A DNA stretch of 64,000 nucleotides from Mesorhizobium sp. (GTDB lineage: Bacteria; Pseudomonadota; Alphaproteobacteria; Rhizobiales; Rhizobiaceae): contig SAPZ01000007.1 in NCBI GenBank assembly GCA_004020875.1, positions 186,001 to 250,000 of the forward strand, given 5' to 3'. Under the pieces are notes generated by a model, which saw only the letters and a list, made by a program, of their open reading frames with translations, was not told where the DNA came from and ran no database searches. The translations under genes were made by a program, and so were the position numbers. This document shows, one piece after another, positions 11,038 to 19,891 of the stretch (its first letter is position 1; each line of letters starts with the position of its first letter).

Positions 11038-11859
11038 GTGAACAAACCTCAGAGCTTCTTCCATCTGCATCTGATTTCCGACGCCACCGGGGAAACGCTG
11101 CTGGCCGCCGGCCGCGCGGCATCCGCGCAATACAAGGACGCGCGCGCCATCGAGCATATCTATCCGCTGATCCGGACGGAAAAGCAGATCGCCAAGGTCT
11201 TCGAGGATATCGAGGAGGAGCCCGGCATCATTCTCTACACGGTGGTCGACCAGAAGCTTGCGCGCTCGATCGACGAGCGCTGCGCGACCATGGGCCTGCC
11301 TTGCGTCTCGGTGCTTGAGCCGGTGCTCGCCGTCTTCCAGTCCTATCTCGGCACGCCCGCTGGCCGCCGCGTCGGCGCCCAGCATGTGCTCGACGCCGAA
11401 TATTTCCGCCGCATCGACGCGTTGAACTTCACCATGGAGCATGATGACGGCCAGTTGCCGGCCAATATGGAGGATGCCGACATCGTGCTGATCGGCATCT
11501 CGCGCACCTCTAAGACGCCGACATCGATCTATCTGGCCAATCGCGGCATCAAGACCGCCAACATCCCGATCGTGCTCGGCGTGCCGCTGCCCGAAAGCCT
11601 GATCGCAGCCAAGACGCCTTTGGTCGTCGGCCTGATCGCCACGGCCGAGCGTATTTCGCATGTCCGGCAAAATCGCATTCTCGGCAACAGCGCCGCCTTC
11701 GTGCCGACCGACTATGTCGACCGCGCCGCGATCAACGAGGAACTCGCCTATGCGCGCCAGCTCTGCACGAGGCATGGCTGGCCGATGATCGATGTCAGCC
11801 GCCGCTCCATAGAAGAAACGGCGGCGGCTATCGTTGCCCTGCGGGGCAAGACGCGCTAA
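11038..11859 (+). CDS. ppsR: Pyruvate,phosphate dikinase / PEP synthase regulatory protein (DUF299)
   Basis: This is a bifunctional serine/threonine kinase-phosphorylase of the PDRP/PpsR family, which switches PEP synthase or pyruvate,phosphate dikinase off with ADP and on with phosphate. Starting at GTG 11038-11040 gives 273 aa, the usual size, opening [19 protein letters not shown], which is conserved in the family. The P-loop GISRTSKT is at residues 153-160. A longer in-frame extension runs through the putative origin and was rejected. The start codon overlaps a DnaA-box-like 9-mer. Rhizobia usually have PpdK, the more likely target. Confidence 0.92.
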   Translation: MNKPQSFFHLHLISDATGETLLAAGRAASAQYKDARAIEHIYPLIRTEKQIAKVFEDIEEEPGIILYTVVDQKLARSIDERCATMGLPCVSVLEPVLAVFQSYLGTPAGRRVGAQHVLDAEYFRRIDALNFTMEHDDGQLPANMEDADIVLIGISRTSKTPTSIYLANRGIKTANIPIVLGVPLPESLIAAKTPLVVGLIATAERISHVRQNRILGNSAAFVPTDYVDRAAINEELAYARQLCTRHGWPMIDVSRRSIEETAAAIVALRGKTR

Positions 11860-12010
11860 CGGAGATTGGCCGAGACGACCATTGCGACGTTGAGGAGGCT
11901 CCGGCTAATCTCCAAGGTTTGTGATGACCCACCGGACCAGCGCTGGAGTCTCGGTTGCCGGCAGAACGCCCAACCGGTCGGACCAACGAAGGGAACTAGT
12001 TGGCGAAAGC

Positions 12011-12610
12011 ATGCCCGAAAAGATCATCCTCGCCTCCGGCAGCCCGTTCCGAAAAACCATGCTCGTCAATGCCGGTCTGGATATCGAGGCGGTGCCGGCC
12101 GATGTCGATGAGCGCGCCCTCGAAGCTCCCCTGAAGGACAGCGACGTCTCGCCGGAAGACGTCGCCTCGATCCTCGCGGAGGCCAAGGCGACCGAGGTCA
12201 GCGAGCGGAGGCCCGGCTTCCTGGTGCTCGGCTGCGACCAGACCCTGTCGCTCGGCGATGAGGTCTTTCATAAGCCGGCCGACATGGAAGGCGCGCGGAT
12301 GCACCTCCTGGCTTTGTCAGGCAAGACGCATCAATTGAACAGCGCCGCCGTGCTCTGCCGCGACGGCAAGGTGCTGTGGCGCCATGTCGGCGTTGCCAGC
12401 CTCACCATGCGCAAGCTCGATCCCGCCTTCATCGGCAGGCACCTGGCGCGCGTCGGCGCCAAGGCGCTCGCCAGCGTCGGCGCCTATCAGGTCGAGGGTG
12501 AGGGCATCCAGCTGTTCGAGAGAATCGAGGGCGACTATTTCACCATCGTCGGCCTGCCGTTGCTGCCGGTCCTGAAGGAGCTGCGCGCGCTGGGAGCGAT
12601 CGATGGCTGA
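12011..12610 (+). CDS. maf: Maf-family nucleoside triphosphate pyrophosphatase
   Basis: Maf proteins hydrolyse non-canonical or modified nucleoside triphosphates to monophosphates. The 199-aa product starts [18 protein letters not shown], carrying the family SxSPxR-type motif, and has the acidic [10 protein letters not shown] segment and [11 protein letters not shown]. The chosen ATG (12011) removes an upstream extension that is not family-like. It overlaps aroE by 8 bp. The order ppsR-maf-aroE-coaE-dnaQ is conserved next to alphaproteobacterial origins. Confidence 0.92.
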   Translation: MPEKIILASGSPFRKTMLVNAGLDIEAVPADVDERALEAPLKDSDVSPEDVASILAEAKATEVSERRPGFLVLGCDQTLSLGDEVFHKPADMEGARMHLLALSGKTHQLNSAAVLCRDGKVLWRHVGVASLTMRKLDPAFIGRHLARVGAKALASVGAYQVEGEGIQLFERIEGDYFTIVGLPLLPVLKELRALGAIDG

Positions 12611-13436
12611 CAAACGAGCCTTCGTCACAGGACATCCGATCGCCCATTCCCGCTCGCCGAAGATCCACGGCTATTGGCTCCGCCAATACGGCATCGACGG
12701 CAGCTACCAGGCGATCGATGTCGCCCCGGCGGATTTCGCTGCTTTCCTGAGTTCTCTCGGCGAGCACGGCTACCACGGCGGCAACGTCACCATCCCGCAC
12801 AAGGAAGCCGCTTTCGCCGGCGTCGCCCACCGGGACCACGCGGCCGAGGAGATCGGCGCGGTCAACACGCTATGGTTCGAGGATGGCGTTCTTTGGGGCG
12901 GCAACACGGACGGCTACGGTTTTGCCGCCAACCTCGACGAGCATGCGGCGGGCTGGGCGGCCAATGGGCCGGCCGTGGTTCTGGGCGCCGGCGGTGCCTC
13001 CCGCGCGGTCATCCACGCGCTGAAGGAGCGTGGCATCAGGGATATCCGCATCGTCAATCGGACGCTGGCAAGAGCCGAGGAACTCAGCCGCCATTTTGGC
13101 CCCGGCGTTTCGGCGCATGGTGCGGCCGCAGTCGGCGAGCTGCTTGCCGATGCCGGCCTGCTCGTCAACACCACGGCGCTCGGCATGCACGGCGACGCCA
13201 CGCTCTCGGCTGATCCAGCCCGCCTGCCGGACCATGCCATCGTCACCGACATCGTCTATGTGCCGTTGGAGACGCCTTTGCTTGCCGCCGCCAGGGCGCG
13301 GGGGCTGAAGACGGTCGACGGGCTCGGCATGCTGCTGCACCAGGCAGTGCCCGGCTTCGAACGCTGGTTCGGCAGGAAGCCTGAAGTCACGCCCGAATTG
13401 CGCCGCATGATTGTTGCCGACATCGAGGTCCATTGA
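12603..13436 (+). CDS. aroE: Shikimate dehydrogenase AroE
   Basis: AroE reduces 3-dehydroshikimate to shikimate with NADPH in aromatic amino-acid synthesis. The 277-aa product shows the substrate-binding start [17 protein letters not shown] and the catalytic lysine in NVTIPHKE. It also has GAVNTLW, the NADP glycine motif [11 protein letters not shown] and NRTLAR, which favours NADPH. It overlaps maf at its start, and its TGA stop shares a base with the coaE ATG. Confidence 0.95.
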   Translation: MADKRAFVTGHPIAHSRSPKIHGYWLRQYGIDGSYQAIDVAPADFAAFLSSLGEHGYHGGNVTIPHKEAAFAGVAHRDHAAEEIGAVNTLWFEDGVLWGGNTDGYGFAANLDEHAAGWAANGPAVVLGAGGASRAVIHALKERGIRDIRIVNRTLARAEELSRHFGPGVSAHGAAAVGELLADAGLLVNTTALGMHGDATLSADPARLPDHAIVTDIVYVPLETPLLAAARARGLKTVDGLGMLLHQAVPGFERWFGRKPEVTPELRRMIVADIEVH

Positions 13437-14041
13437 TGATCGTGCTCGGCCTCACCGGATCGATCGGCATGGGCAAGTCGGCGACGGCGAAGATGTTCGC
13501 CGAGGCGGGCGTGCCGGTCCATGATTCGGATGAGACCGTCCATCGCCTCTATGCCGGCAAGGCGGCACCCCTGGTCGAAGCGGCCTTCCCAGGCACGACG
13601 CAGGCGGGCGTGGTCGATCGCGTGAAGCTTGGCCAGCAAGTGCTCGGCGATCCCGCCGCGCTGAAGAAGCTGGAAACGATCGTGCATCCGCTGGTGCGGG
13701 CCGACGCAGATGCGTTTCTGGCGAAGCATCGCGCCGCCGGTGCGCCGATTGCCGTGCTCGACATCCCGCTTCTGTTCGAGACCGGCGGCCGCGACCGCGT
13801 CGACAAGGTGGTGGTCGTCACCGCATCGCCTGAGATCCAGCGCGCGCGCGTGCTCGCCAGGCCGGGCATGAGCGAGGAGAAGTTTTTATCGATCCTCGCC
13901 AAGCAGGTGTCCGACGCCGAAAAGCGCCGCCAAGCCGATTTCGTCATCGATACCGGGCACGGCTTCGAGGCCGCTCGGAAGGCGGTTGAGGCCGTAATCG
14001 GCGAATTGACGGGGGATAAGCCCGACCGTGATGGTTCCTGA
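13436..14041 (+). CDS. coaE: Dephospho-CoA kinase CoaE
   Basis: CoaE phosphorylates the ribose 3'-OH of dephospho-CoA, the last step of coenzyme A synthesis. The 201-aa protein begins [15 protein letters not shown], with the P-loop GSIGMGKS at residues 8-15. It also has the conserved PVHDSDE and IPLLFETG substrate-binding segments. The ATG at 13436 overlaps the aroE stop (TGATG), so it is preferred over the TTG one codon upstream. Confidence 0.95.
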   Translation: MIVLGLTGSIGMGKSATAKMFAEAGVPVHDSDETVHRLYAGKAAPLVEAAFPGTTQAGVVDRVKLGQQVLGDPAALKKLETIVHPLVRADADAFLAKHRAAGAPIAVLDIPLLFETGGRDRVDKVVVVTASPEIQRARVLARPGMSEEKFLSILAKQVSDAEKRRQADFVIDTGHGFEAARKAVEAVIGELTGDKPDRDGS

Positions 14042-14115
14042 CGTCCGCTGGCAGCAGTCCCCATTGCCATTTTGTTCTGGTTTGTGATTCTGCTCTTGGG
14101 AGCGGATTGATTCGC

Positions 14116-14820
14116 ATGCGTGAGATCATCTTCGATACGGAAACCACTGGCCTCGATTTGCGCGAAGACCGCATCATCGAGCTGGGCGGCGTCGAGCTGG
14201 TCAACCGTTTCCCGACCGGCCGCACCTTCCATAAATTCATCAATCCGCAGGGCCGCGCCATCCATGCCGAGGCCCAGGCCGTGCACGGCATCAGCGCCGC
14301 CGATCTTGCTGGTAAGCCAATATTCGCCGAAATCGTCGATGAGTGGCTGGCCTTCACCGATGGCGCCAAGCTGATCGCGCACAACGCTACCTTCGACCTC
14401 GGTTTCCTCAACCTCGAATACAGCCGGCTCGACCATCCGGCCATCGATCCCGGCCGCATCATCGACACCCTCGCCCTGGCGCGCCGCAAGCATCCGATGG
14501 GCCCGAACTCGCTCGACGCGCTCTGCCGCCGCTACGGCATCGACAACACGCGCCGCACCAAACACGGCGCGCTGCTCGACTCCGAACTGCTGGCCGAGGT
14601 CTATATCGAGCTCATCGGCGGCAAGCAGGCGGCGCTGGTGCTGGACACAGTGGCGGTGCGGATGAACGGCGCCGGCGAAGTGGCCGACATCGACATCTCG
14701 ATCGGCGCCCGGCCCATCGCCCTGCCGCCGCGGCTGAGTGAAGCAGACCGGACAGCGCATGCCGGGCTGGTTTCGACGCTCGGCGAAAAGGCGCTGTGGC
14801 TCAAGGTGGCGGCGGGCTGA
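14116..14820 (+). CDS. dnaQ: DNA polymerase III epsilon subunit (3'-5' proofreading exonuclease)
   Basis: This is the proofreading subunit of the replicative polymerase, a DEDDh-type exonuclease. Motif Exo I is FDTETTGLD, with Asp7 and Glu9. Exo II is AHNATFDLGFL and Exo III contains HGALLDSELLAEVY. The C-terminal region probably carries the alpha-subunit contact. The 234-aa start at ATG 14116 gives MREIIFDTETTG, the family start; a TTG three codons upstream is possible. Confidence 0.95.
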   Translation: MREIIFDTETTGLDLREDRIIELGGVELVNRFPTGRTFHKFINPQGRAIHAEAQAVHGISAADLAGKPIFAEIVDEWLAFTDGAKLIAHNATFDLGFLNLEYSRLDHPAIDPGRIIDTLALARRKHPMGPNSLDALCRRYGIDNTRRTKHGALLDSELLAEVYIELIGGKQAALVLDTVAVRMNGAGEVADIDISIGARPIALPPRLSEADRTAHAGLVSTLGEKALWLKVAAG

Positions 14821-15119
14821 GCAGGCGCTCCTGGCGCCGATCTGCGCAGTTGGCCGAACTTCCCATGGCGTCGTCATACTCAGGCCTGATCCGAGTATCC
14901 ATGCCGTGAACTGTGCCACAGAGTGCAACGATACAGAATTCTGCAACAGCCGCAATGCTTTAGCGTAACGGCATGGATTCCAGGGTCTGCGCGCGTCGCT
15001 CCGCTCCTTGCTCCGCCCTGGAGTGACGACCCGAGCTTTTTGCCGAGGCAAATCGGAAGGTTGATCCTACAAAAAAGCCCGGCACGAAGCCGGGCTCTTC
15101 ATCGCGAAAGCGAATTTTC
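14821..15119. repeat. Intergenic gap between convergent dnaQ and secB with a family B repeat (about 14969-15030)
   Basis: This 299 bp gap has no gene-like frame. It holds one copy of a palindromic repeat family: GGCATGGATTCCAGGGTCTG near 14969, then a GCGTCGC-type centre, then CCGCCCTGGAGTGACGACC near 15009. Related copies occur at 19684, 19806, 46862 and 46985. The secB terminator is at its right end. Confidence 0.7.
15071..15099 (-). terminator. Rho-independent terminator of secB
   Basis: On the minus strand the stem AGCCCGGCTTCGTGCCGGGCT is GC-rich and is followed by TTTTTT. It begins about 20 bp after the secB stop codon. Confidence 0.88.
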
Positions 15120-15623
15120 TCAGCTCACCTGAACCTTGCTGGCTGCGGCTTGGTCCTCGGCGATGCGCTGCTGGAACATCTGCGCGAAATCGATCGGGTC
15201 GAGCATCAGCGGCGGGAAGCCGCCATTGCGGGTGGCGTCGGAGATGATCTGGCGGGCGAAGGGGAACAGGAGCCGCGGGCATTCGATGAACAGGATCGGC
15301 AGCATGTGCTCCTGCGGGAAGCCCGAGATTGCGAAGACGCCGCCATAGACCAGCTCAACATTGAACAGCACTTCCTGGTCGAAGGAAGCCTTGGCGTTCA
15401 AGGTCAGGTTGACGTCGAACTGCTTGTCCGAAAGCGGATTGGCGTTGACGTTGACATTGATGGCGATGCCAGGAGCCTTGTCGCGGCCGCGCAGCGAATT
15501 CGGCGCGCCGGGGCTTTCGAAGGACAGGTCCTTCACATACTGGGCAAGCACATTCAGCGAGGGCTGGTTCTGGGTGCCGTTGCCGTTGGCGGCGCCGGTC
15601 GCCGCGTCATCGTTGCTGGCCAT
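15120..15623 (-). CDS. secB: Protein-export chaperone SecB
   Basis: SecB is a tetrameric cytosolic chaperone that keeps preproteins unfolded and passes them to SecA. The 167-aa product has the conserved [13 protein letters not shown] near residues 28-40, [11 protein letters not shown] and the [17 protein letters not shown] stretch. The N-terminal 20 residues are Asn/Gly/Ala-rich, as usual for Rhizobiales. A strong terminator follows. Confidence 0.96.
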   Translation of the reverse strand: MASNDDAATGAANGNGTQNQPSLNVLAQYVKDLSFESPGAPNSLRGRDKAPGIAINVNVNANPLSDKQFDVNLTLNAKASFDQEVLFNVELVYGGVFAISGFPQEHMLPILFIECPRLLFPFARQIISDATRNGGFPPLMLDPIDFAQMFQQRIAEDQAAASKVQVS

Positions 15624-15742
15624 GAGCCTTTAAGTCCTTCTGCCTGGGCAGCATTGCTGACCGGATTGAAATCGCGGGTTCGCTACCATGGCCTGCCGGA
15701 CAAAACAAGTTTTGCCGCCTCTACCGGCTGACGGGTCCGGGA

Positions 15743-16237
15743 CTAGTCGTTTTTCAGCCGCCGCCAGGGCGAATTGTGATCCGGCCGGTTCGGATAATCG
15801 TCGCGCGAATAGTCGCTGCCATCGAGATCGATGACGGTGTCGCGCCGTCGCGCCGAAAAGCCGCTCGAGAAGCTGGTCGCCATGACGATGCGGCTCTTGA
15901 GCAGGCGCCAAGCGAAGTCGCGCACCGGCGGCAGCAGGAGGAGAATGGCGAAGATATCGGTGATGAAGCCCGGGATGATCAAAAGGATCGCCGCCAGAAC
16001 GATCATCGCGCCATGGGCGAGCTGGCGGCTGGGATCATGGCCGGCATCCATCTCGGCCCGGACCCGCGTCATGACGCCGAAACCCTGATGCCTGAGTAGC
16101 AGGCTGCCGGCGACGCTGGACAGGATGACCAGCCCGACCGTCGCCAAAGCGCCGATCTCGCGGCCGACGACCACGAAGCCGGCGATCTCCAGCAGCGGCA
16201 GCAGGAGTAGGAACAGCGGGATGAAGGAAATGCGCAA
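15743..16237 (-). CDS. fxsA: FxsA family membrane protein
   Basis: FxsA is a cytoplasmic-membrane protein, known in E. coli for relieving F-exclusion of phage T7; its ordinary function is unclear. The 164-aa product has three to four hydrophobic segments. It also has GREIGALATVGLVILSSVAG, LLRHQG and the conserved ALLIIPGFITDIF-like region (LLIIPGFITDIFAILLLLP). The hydrophilic tail is acidic and Asp/Arg-rich. It is divergent from the Tim44-like gene. Confidence 0.9.
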   Translation of the reverse strand: MRISFIPLFLLLLPLLEIAGFVVVGREIGALATVGLVILSSVAGSLLLRHQGFGVMTRVRAEMDAGHDPSRQLAHGAMIVLAAILLIIPGFITDIFAILLLLPPVRDFAWRLLKSRIVMATSFSSGFSARRRDTVIDLDGSDYSRDDYPNRPDHNSPWRRLKND

Positions 16238-16440
16238 AGTCTCGACCGATCGCTTTCTTCTTTAGGGAGCTAACGGACAATCGCCGCTGGCCTTGGCGCC
16301 CTTAGATAGGTATGGCTGCCTTTGATTTGAATGATTGCGCCTGCCGTTCTATATGCTTTGGGTGTTGAACGCTATGCGACCGCGGTCCCCGACGGGGTTA
16401 TGCCGGTCCGGCAAGAACAGGGTTCGAGTTGGCGGAAAAT

Positions 16441-17148
16441 ATGGGTTTCTTCGACTTCGGCACGATTTTCTTTTTGATTGCGGCGGTTGTGATCTTTTTC
16501 CAGCTGCGCAACGTGCTCGGACGTCGCACCGGCAACGAGCGCCCGCCCTTCGATCCCTATTCGGCGAGCCGAACGCGTGAGGCCGACGCGGCGCAGAAGC
16601 CCGAAAATGTCGTGTCGCTGCCGCGCAAGCGCGCGCCGGGCGAGAGCTCGGCCGAGACCTATGCCGCGATCGACGCCTTCGCCAAACCCGATACCGATCT
16701 CAACAAGGGCCTGCGCGCGATCAAGGACAACGATCCGTCCTTCGATCCAAAAACCTTCGTCGACGGCGCCAAGATGGCCTATGAGATGATCGTCATGGCC
16801 TATGCCGACGGCGACCGTAAGACGCTGAAGAACCTCCTGTCGCGCGAAGTCTATGAGGGCTTCGTCGCCGCCATCGGCGAGCGCGAGGCGAAATCGGAAA
16901 AGATCCAGTCCTCCTTCGTCGGCATCGACAAGGCCGACATCGTCTCCGCCGAGATGAAGGGCTCGGAAGCGCATATCACGCTGCGCGTCGTCTCCGAGCT
17001 GATCTCGGCGACCCGCGACAAGGCCGGCGCTGTCATCGACGGCGACCCGGAGACGGTGGCCGAGGTCAAGGATGTCTGGACCTTCGCCCGCGACACCCGC
17101 TCCCGCGACCCGAACTGGAAGCTCGTCGCCACCGAAGAAGAAGATTGA
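16441..17148 (+). CDS. Tim44-like (TimA) domain membrane-anchored protein
   Basis: A single N-terminal membrane segment (FFDFGTIFFLIAAVVIFFQL, about residues 3-22) precedes a linker and a C-terminal Tim44/Tim44-like fold (about 85-232). That fold is recognised by KNLLSREVYEGF, ADIVSAEMKGSEAHITLRVV and DVWTFARDTRSRDPNWKLVAT. It is the bacterial relative of the mitochondrial import subunit Tim44. ATG 16441 gives 235 aa; a TTG four codons upstream is also in frame. It is followed by mltA and smr in an order found in many alphaproteobacteria. Confidence 0.88.
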   Translation: MGFFDFGTIFFLIAAVVIFFQLRNVLGRRTGNERPPFDPYSASRTREADAAQKPENVVSLPRKRAPGESSAETYAAIDAFAKPDTDLNKGLRAIKDNDPSFDPKTFVDGAKMAYEMIVMAYADGDRKTLKNLLSREVYEGFVAAIGEREAKSEKIQSSFVGIDKADIVSAEMKGSEAHITLRVVSELISATRDKAGAVIDGDPETVAEVKDVWTFARDTRSRDPNWKLVATEEED

Positions 17149-17170
17149 GATAAAGCGGCGGGGCTCGGTC

Positions 17171-18274
17171 GTGCCGCTCTCTTCCACATTCAGCGAGAAG
17201 TCTTTCAGCGACTTGCCCGGCTGGAGCGAGGACGACCATCTCGCCGCCTTCGCGGCCTTTCGCCGCTCGGCCTTTCATGCGCCCGTAAAGCCCTATCGAA
17301 CCGGATCGCTCGGCGTCGATTTCAACGCCTTTGCCGACGCCTATGCCGAGGCGCGCGCTGTTTCGGACCCGAATGCGTCGCAAGCGCGATCCTTTTTCGA
17401 ACGGCATTTCATGCCGATGCTGGTGAAGGCCGACAATGGCGTGGGTCTCGTCACAGGTTTCTACGAGCCGGAGGTCGAGGCCTCGCCGGTCAGGACCGAG
17501 CGGTTCGTAGTGCCACTGCTGTCCCGCCCCGCCGACCTTATCGACATCGATGACGGCAACCGGCCGGCTGGCATGGATGCCTATCTGGCCTTCGGCCGCC
17601 AGACGAATGACGATCCTGTCGAATATTTCGATCGCGGCGCGATCGAGCGCGGCGCCCTCGCCGGCCAAAATCTCGAAATTGCCTGGCTTGCCGAAAAGGT
17701 CGATGCCTTCTTCATCCATGTGCAGGGCGCGGCTAGGCTGAAGATGACCGACGGCAGGCTCGCCCGCGTCACCTATGCCGCGAAATCGGGCCAGCGCTTC
17801 ACCGGTCCCGGCAGGATTCTGAGCGAGCTCGGCGAGATACCGCTGGAAAAGGTGACGATGCAGTCGATCCGCGCCTGGTTCAAGTCGCATCCGGAGCGGG
17901 TCGACGAGATCCTTTGGCAGAACCGCTCCTACATCTTCTTTCGCGAAGCTGCGGTCGACGACGCGGCGCTTGGGCCCATCGCCGCCGCCAAGGTGCCGCT
18001 GACGCCCGGGCGCTCGGTCGCAGTCGACCGGCTGCTGCACACTTTCGGCACGCCCTTCTATATCGACGCGCCGGCGCTCACCGCCTTCGACCAAAAACCG
18101 TTCCGGCGGCTGATGATCGCGCAGGACACCGGCTCGGCCATCACCGGTCCCGCGCGCGGCGACCTCTTCGCCGGCTCGGGCGATGCCGCGGGTGAGATCG
18201 CCGGCGTGGTCCGCAATGCCGCCGACTTCTACGCGCTGGTGCCCCGCGCGTTGTTCGACGGAGCGCGCCGGTGA
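17171..18274 (+). CDS. mltA: Membrane-bound lytic transglycosylase A (MltA) family protein
   Basis: MltA cleaves peptidoglycan glycan strands to 1,6-anhydro-muropeptides. The conserved VTGFYEPEVEAS segment, the VDAFFIHVQGAARL barrel segment and the 3D domain with AQDTGSAITGPARGDLFAGSG (catalytic Asp region) are present. The start is uncertain. GTG 17171 gives 367 aa, but neither this nor the longer frame reaching back into the Tim44-like gene shows a typical signal peptide. The stop overlaps the smr start as GTGA. Confidence 0.86.
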   Translation: MPLSSTFSEKSFSDLPGWSEDDHLAAFAAFRRSAFHAPVKPYRTGSLGVDFNAFADAYAEARAVSDPNASQARSFFERHFMPMLVKADNGVGLVTGFYEPEVEASPVRTERFVVPLLSRPADLIDIDDGNRPAGMDAYLAFGRQTNDDPVEYFDRGAIERGALAGQNLEIAWLAEKVDAFFIHVQGAARLKMTDGRLARVTYAAKSGQRFTGPGRILSELGEIPLEKVTMQSIRAWFKSHPERVDEILWQNRSYIFFREAAVDDAALGPIAAAKVPLTPGRSVAVDRLLHTFGTPFYIDAPALTAFDQKPFRRLMIAQDTGSAITGPARGDLFAGSGDAAGEIAGVVRNAADFYALVPRALFDGARR

Positions 18275-18795
18275 GCCGCCGCGACGATCATCTCAGCGAC
18301 GACGACCGCATCCTGTGGAATCTGGTGGCGCGTTCGGCCCGGCCCTTGAAAGGCAAGACCGCGGTCGAGATTCCGGACGTCATCGAGCCCAAGCCGGCGC
18401 CGGCCGCCGCTCCGGCCAACGGTGTCCCGGCCGTCGCCGCGAAGCCGAAGACGCCGCATGTCTCACATGCGCTTGACGACCAGACATTGCAAAAACTGAA
18501 GAAAGGCCGGCTGCCGATCGAAGGCCGCGTCGACCTGCACGGCATGACGCAGGACGAGGCCTATTCGCTGCTGCTCACCTTCCTGCATCGGGCGCATGCC
18601 GGCGGCATCCGCTACGTTTTGATCATCACCGGCAAGGGTTCGTCGTCGGGCGGCGACGGCATCCTGCGCCGCGCCGTGCCGGCCTGGCTCTCGACGCCGG
18701 CCTTCCGCCACCTTGTCTCCAGCCACGATCACGCCGCCCGCAACCATGGAGGTTCGGGCGCGCTCTATGTGCGGCTGCGGCGAACGCGGCCATGA
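18271..18795 (+). CDS. Smr/MutS2 C-terminal domain protein
   Basis: The 174-aa protein has an Ala/Pro-rich N-terminal half and a C-terminal Smr domain (about 88-172). The domain is shown by RVDLHGMTQDEAY (DLHG motif), VLIITGKGSSSGGDGILRRA (TGxG motif) and GSGALYVRLRR. Smr domains are nucleic-acid endonuclease folds, and this protein resembles the stand-alone YdaL/SmrA type. It starts at GTG 18271 overlapping the mltA stop. Co-occurrence with Tim44-like and MltA genes suggests one transcript. Confidence 0.88.
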   Translation: MSRRDDHLSDDDRILWNLVARSARPLKGKTAVEIPDVIEPKPAPAAAPANGVPAVAAKPKTPHVSHALDDQTLQKLKKGRLPIEGRVDLHGMTQDEAYSLLLTFLHRAHAGGIRYVLIITGKGSSSGGDGILRRAVPAWLSTPAFRHLVSSHDHAARNHGGSGALYVRLRRTRP

Positions 18796-18802
18796 GGATG
18801 CC

Positions 18803-18905
18803 TAGAGCAATTCCAGGAAAGGTGTGTAGCGGTTTTCCGTCCGGAATTGCGCCAAAACAAAGAGATGGGGCGGTTCGCCGCTTCCGTGAAGCGGTGAGCC
18901 GTTCA
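18803..18905. repeat. Dispersed intergenic repeat, family A, copy 2
   Basis: Starts AGAGCAATTCCAGGAAAGGT, continues through TTTTCCGTCCGGAATTGCG and ends GAAGCGGTGAGCC. It is the short form, without the extra internal hairpin of copies 3 and 4. It runs to two bases before the start codon of the XRE gene, replacing any normal ribosome-binding site there. Confidence 0.85.
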
Positions 18906-18907
18906 AG

Positions 18908-19276
18908 ATGACCCCGTTCGGCGAGAAGCTTAGGGCGCTGCGCGCCGAGCGCGGCGTCAGCCAGAAGGCGATGGCCGAGGCCATCGGCGTCAGCGCCGCC
19001 TATCTGTCGGCGCTCGAGCACGGCCGCCGCGGCGCGCCGACCTGGACGCTGATCCAGAAGATCATCGGCTATTTCAACATCATCTGGGACGATGCCGAGG
19101 ACCTCGCCCGCCTTGCCGAAAGCTCGCATCCCAGGGTAAGGATCGACACGTCCGGCCTGTCGCCGGCGGCCACCGAACTGGCCAACCTGCTGGCCGAAAG
19201 CATCGAGAGACTGGATGAGGCGGAATTGCGCCGCCTCAGCGCATCGATACGCAGGGCGCTTGGTCGGCCTTTATGA
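18908..19276 (+). CDS. XRE-family transcriptional regulator
   Basis: A 122-aa DNA-binding protein with a Cro/CI helix-turn-helix near residues 8-62. It is recognised by KLRALRAERGVSQKAMAEAI and SAAYLSALEHGRRGAPTW. The tail is helical and Leu/Glu-rich. No Shine-Dalgarno is evident because a family A repeat abuts the ATG. This gene type, next to the Tim44-mltA-smr cluster, is common in Rhizobiales; its target is not known. Confidence 0.85.
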   Translation: MTPFGEKLRALRAERGVSQKAMAEAIGVSAAYLSALEHGRRGAPTWTLIQKIIGYFNIIWDDAEDLARLAESSHPRVRIDTSGLSPAATELANLLAESIERLDEAELRRLSASIRRALGRPL

Positions 19277-19347
19277 TCCCGGCGTCTGGCGCCAGCGGAT
19301 GGCGATGGTCCGCTCGCGCTGGTTCGACTCCATCTGAACTCTTGAGA

Positions 19348-19587
19348 TCAGGGCTTGCCGGCGCCGTTGGTGCTGCCCCGGCCGCCTTGGCCTTGATGGC
19401 CCTGATGGTCACGGCCATTGCCACCGCCCAAGCAGTTCGCGGAACCGACGCTGCAGCATCGGCCGCTCCACAGGTCATTGAGGTTTGTCGCCGCGCAGCT
19501 TTTGTAGGTCTGGTCCGCCAGGGCCGATCCAGTCAGGGCCGACACAGCGACCGCGGCAAGTAGGGTGTTGCGCAGGAAAGAAGTCAT
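19348..19587 (-). CDS. Small secreted cysteine- and glycine-rich protein, function unknown
   Basis: The 79-aa frame has a convincing signal peptide: MTSFLRNTLLAAVAVSALTG followed by SALA, with cleavage expected after ALA at residue 24. The mature part (about 55 aa) has four cysteines, including CC at 44-45, then a Gly/His/Gln-rich tail. A Shine-Dalgarno GGAGAAACC stands just before the ATG on the minus strand. I recognise no family. It is short and the tail is low-complexity, so its length is less certain than its reality. Confidence 0.62.
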   Translation of the reverse strand: MTSFLRNTLLAAVAVSALTGSALADQTYKSCAATNLNDLWSGRCCSVGSANCLGGGNGRDHQGHQGQGGRGSTNGAGKP

Positions 19588-19891
19588 TTGGTTTCTCCAT
19601 GGTTGGGTTTGCCATTCACGGCTGTCTGTCGCCGGCTGAACGGCAATGGTTCATGGAGTTGTGCGATTTTTCCGGAGGCCCGTTGCTCTCGTCGTCCACG
19701 GGCGGAGCGACGCGAAGCGGAGCGCAGACCCGAGGACCCATTCCGTGACCTCGCGCGAAGGGTAGAAGCGGGTCGTTCTCCACCGCTGTAACGTCTCAAG
19801 AGAAGGGAATTGATTCCAGGGTCTGCGCTGCGTCGCTGCGTTCCTTGCTCCGCCCTGGAATGACGAAACCGAGGGTTGGCGCGCCCGAAGC
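19588..19891. repeat. Gene-free region with two oppositely oriented family B repeat copies
   Basis: The first copy (about 19684-19750) reads GGCGGAGCGACGCG then GCGCAGACCCGAGGACCCAT. The second (about 19806-19866) reads ATTGATTCCAGGGTCTGCGC then CTTGCTCCGCCCTGGAATGA. They are inverted relative to one another. Nothing gene-like was found. Confidence 0.7.
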
